A model generated the notes under the pieces. It did no database searches. It was not told the DNA's origin and was given only the letters and a program-made list of their open reading frames with translations. DNA of 6,679 nucleotides from Pseudomonadota bacterium (lineage in GTDB: Bacteria > Pseudomonadota > Gammaproteobacteria > JAKAQQ01). This document shows positions 6,160 to 6,679 of the stretch, in pieces (position 1 is the first letter of the stretch; each line of letters starts with the position of its first letter). The DNA is taken from NCBI GenBank assembly GCA_021828425.1, contig JAKARN010000079.1:1-6679 (forward strand). The letters are read 5' to 3'. Position numbers and translations under genes: made by a program.

Positions 6160-6309
6160 AGGTATGGCATAACCATGGCGCTGGGCGAGCCAGTGCCAGT
6201 TCTATAGCACCTTGAAGTCCTGCAAGGCCAGACGTAGCTCTTCAATGGTCTCGAGCGTCCGCACCCACGGAAGCTCTTCCTTGAGCGTGCGGACGAACCT
6301 CTCGGCTAC
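6160..6309 (-). pseudogene. Integrase-core (IS481/IS3-like) transposase, C-terminal fragment with internal stop
   Basis: Translation of the minus strand gives VAERFVRTLKEELPWVRT, then ETIEELRLALQDFKVL, a TAG stop (6202-6204), and NWHWLAQRHGYAIP in the same frame. This is the C-terminal end of the rve catalytic domain in DDE transposases of the IS481/IS3 type: the Glu in AERF is the third catalytic acid, and the usual text after LKE is a YN.xWLxxRHGxxTP motif. The TAG sits where the conserved Tyr (TAC or TAT) of that motif is expected, so a single base change explains it. Both upstream catalytic Asp regions are missing, and sequence before the Val codon is repeat-like rather than transposase-like. 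The gene is dead. Exact IS family is uncertain. Confidence 0.75.
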
Positions 6310-6348
6310 GTATTCCACATGAATTCGGCCACCCATTCCACAGGAAAT
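6302..6348. repeat. Two tandem 23/24-bp imperfect repeats, probable IS terminal repeat units
   Basis: Unit one (6302-6324) and unit two (6325-6348) are directly adjacent and share, on the minus strand, GTGGAAT followed by a GT and GCCGA; they differ by one gap and a few substitutions. Repeats of this GTGGAATNNGTNGCCG style resemble the multiple transposase-binding repeats near the ends of IS21-type elements; that likeness is from memory. The lower unit merges with the transposase fragment, suggesting a join between two different elements. Confidence 0.5.
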
Positions 6349-6455
6349 CGGTAACCCAAGCGGAGTGACGGCGGGGCTGGAACGGGGTTTTCCTGGAATA
6401 GGCAGGGTGGCACGAATCTTCAGTGACGAGCGGTCCGTCGTGTTTGTATAAGGGG

Positions 6456-6679
6456 TTACTCTTTCAGCTCAGACTCGTTTTCGAGAAGATCGCCTGCTTT
6501 ACGCCCCTGGGCCCGGTAGAGCGCGGCGAGGTTGTCGAGACTCCGGGCAATGTCGGGATGCCCCCCGGGCAGAGCCTTCCGCCGGATCGCCAGGGCTTCC
6601 GTCAAGAGCGGCTCGGCCTCACCCAAACGCCCCTGGGCCCGGTAGAGCAGAGCGAGGTTGTTGAGACCCGGGGCAATGT
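6456..6679 (-). CDS. TPR-repeat (kinesin-light-chain-like) protein, C-terminal end, cut by window edge
   Basis: The last 73 residues of a tetratricopeptide-repeat protein, entering from the window edge and ending at TAA (6456-6458). The visible part shows LNNLALLYRAQGRLGEAEPL, then LTEALAIRRKALPGGHPD, and a second copy IARSLDNLAALYRAQGR, a 42-residue period typical of the TPR_10/TPR_12 kinesin-light-chain class. Such arrays form superhelical protein-binding scaffolds and are often joined to NB-ARC, CHAT or other signalling domains; the N-terminal part is not visible, so the role is open. The second copy breaks off into KAGDLLENESELKE, which may be a natural C-terminus or a truncation, because IS-like sequence starts right after the stop codon. 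It is not obviously linked in function to the genes downstream. Confidence 0.88.
   Translation of the reverse strand, partial: IAPGLNNLALLYRAQGRLGEAEPLLTEALAIRRKALPGGHPDIARSLDNLAALYRAQGRKAGDLLENESELKE
6501..6679 (-). repeat. Nucleotide-level direct repeat of 126-bp period in the TPR coding region
   Basis: The 53-nt blocks 6501-6553 and 6627-6679 match at 47 of 53 positions and share an identical 21-nt core (6501-6521 and 6627-6647) encoding LYRAQGR. The 126-bp offset equals one 42-residue TPR unit, so the copies arose by in-frame duplication or have been homogenised by recombination. Confidence 0.8.

Noticed and set aside
6043..6169. Two copies of GGTATGGCA (6043-6051 and 6161-6169) as a target-site duplication
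   Set aside because: Nine-bp matches of this kind are too weak here, and the copies do not flank a recognisable element; the second lies inside the transposase remnant.

Overview
All recognisable genes in this window lie on the minus strand, so transcription runs from high to low coordinates. Base composition is GC-rich through the gene blocks. The gene set (TrwB/TrwC-type conjugation proteins, TadA, a NarL-type two-component pair, HipA, IS remnants) suggests a proteobacterium. I cannot name the genus from the sequence alone, and a mobile or island-like accessory region is an inference from the mix of conjugation genes and broken insertion sequences.

Following the direction of transcription, the window opens with the C-terminal end of a TPR-repeat protein (6456-6679, running off the edge). 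Next is a zone of insertion-sequence debris (about 5920-6455). It holds two tandem 23/24-bp repeats that look like an IS end, a fragment of an integrase-core transposase broken by an internal TAG, and a hairpin-plus-T-run terminator. The debris abuts a HipA-family kinase gene (4821-5852, with detectable homology up to about 5919) that has lost its first ~70 residues and has no hipB beside it in the window. A 353-nt gap with no recognisable gene (4468-4820) separates it from the next block.

The second block is tadA (tRNA adenosine deaminase), a membrane-bound PAS-containing histidine kinase of the NarX/HisKA_3 type whose ATG overlaps the tadA stop codon, and, 65 nt further on, a single-domain response regulator with no DNA-binding domain. 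The kinase and regulator are very probably a cognate pair. Because the regulator lacks an output domain, it probably acts by protein-protein contact or as a phosphate sink rather than on DNA.

The third block is a conjugative DNA-processing pair: a TrwB/TraD-like coupling ATPase (542-1990) and, 19 nt downstream, the N-terminal 174 residues of a TrwC-like MOB-F relaxase (1-522, GTG start, cut by the window edge). In conjugation the relaxase nicks and covalently holds the transferred strand, and the coupling ATPase passes the complex to a type IV secretion channel. The gene order matches trwB-trwC of plasmid R388. No channel genes or oriT were identified here.
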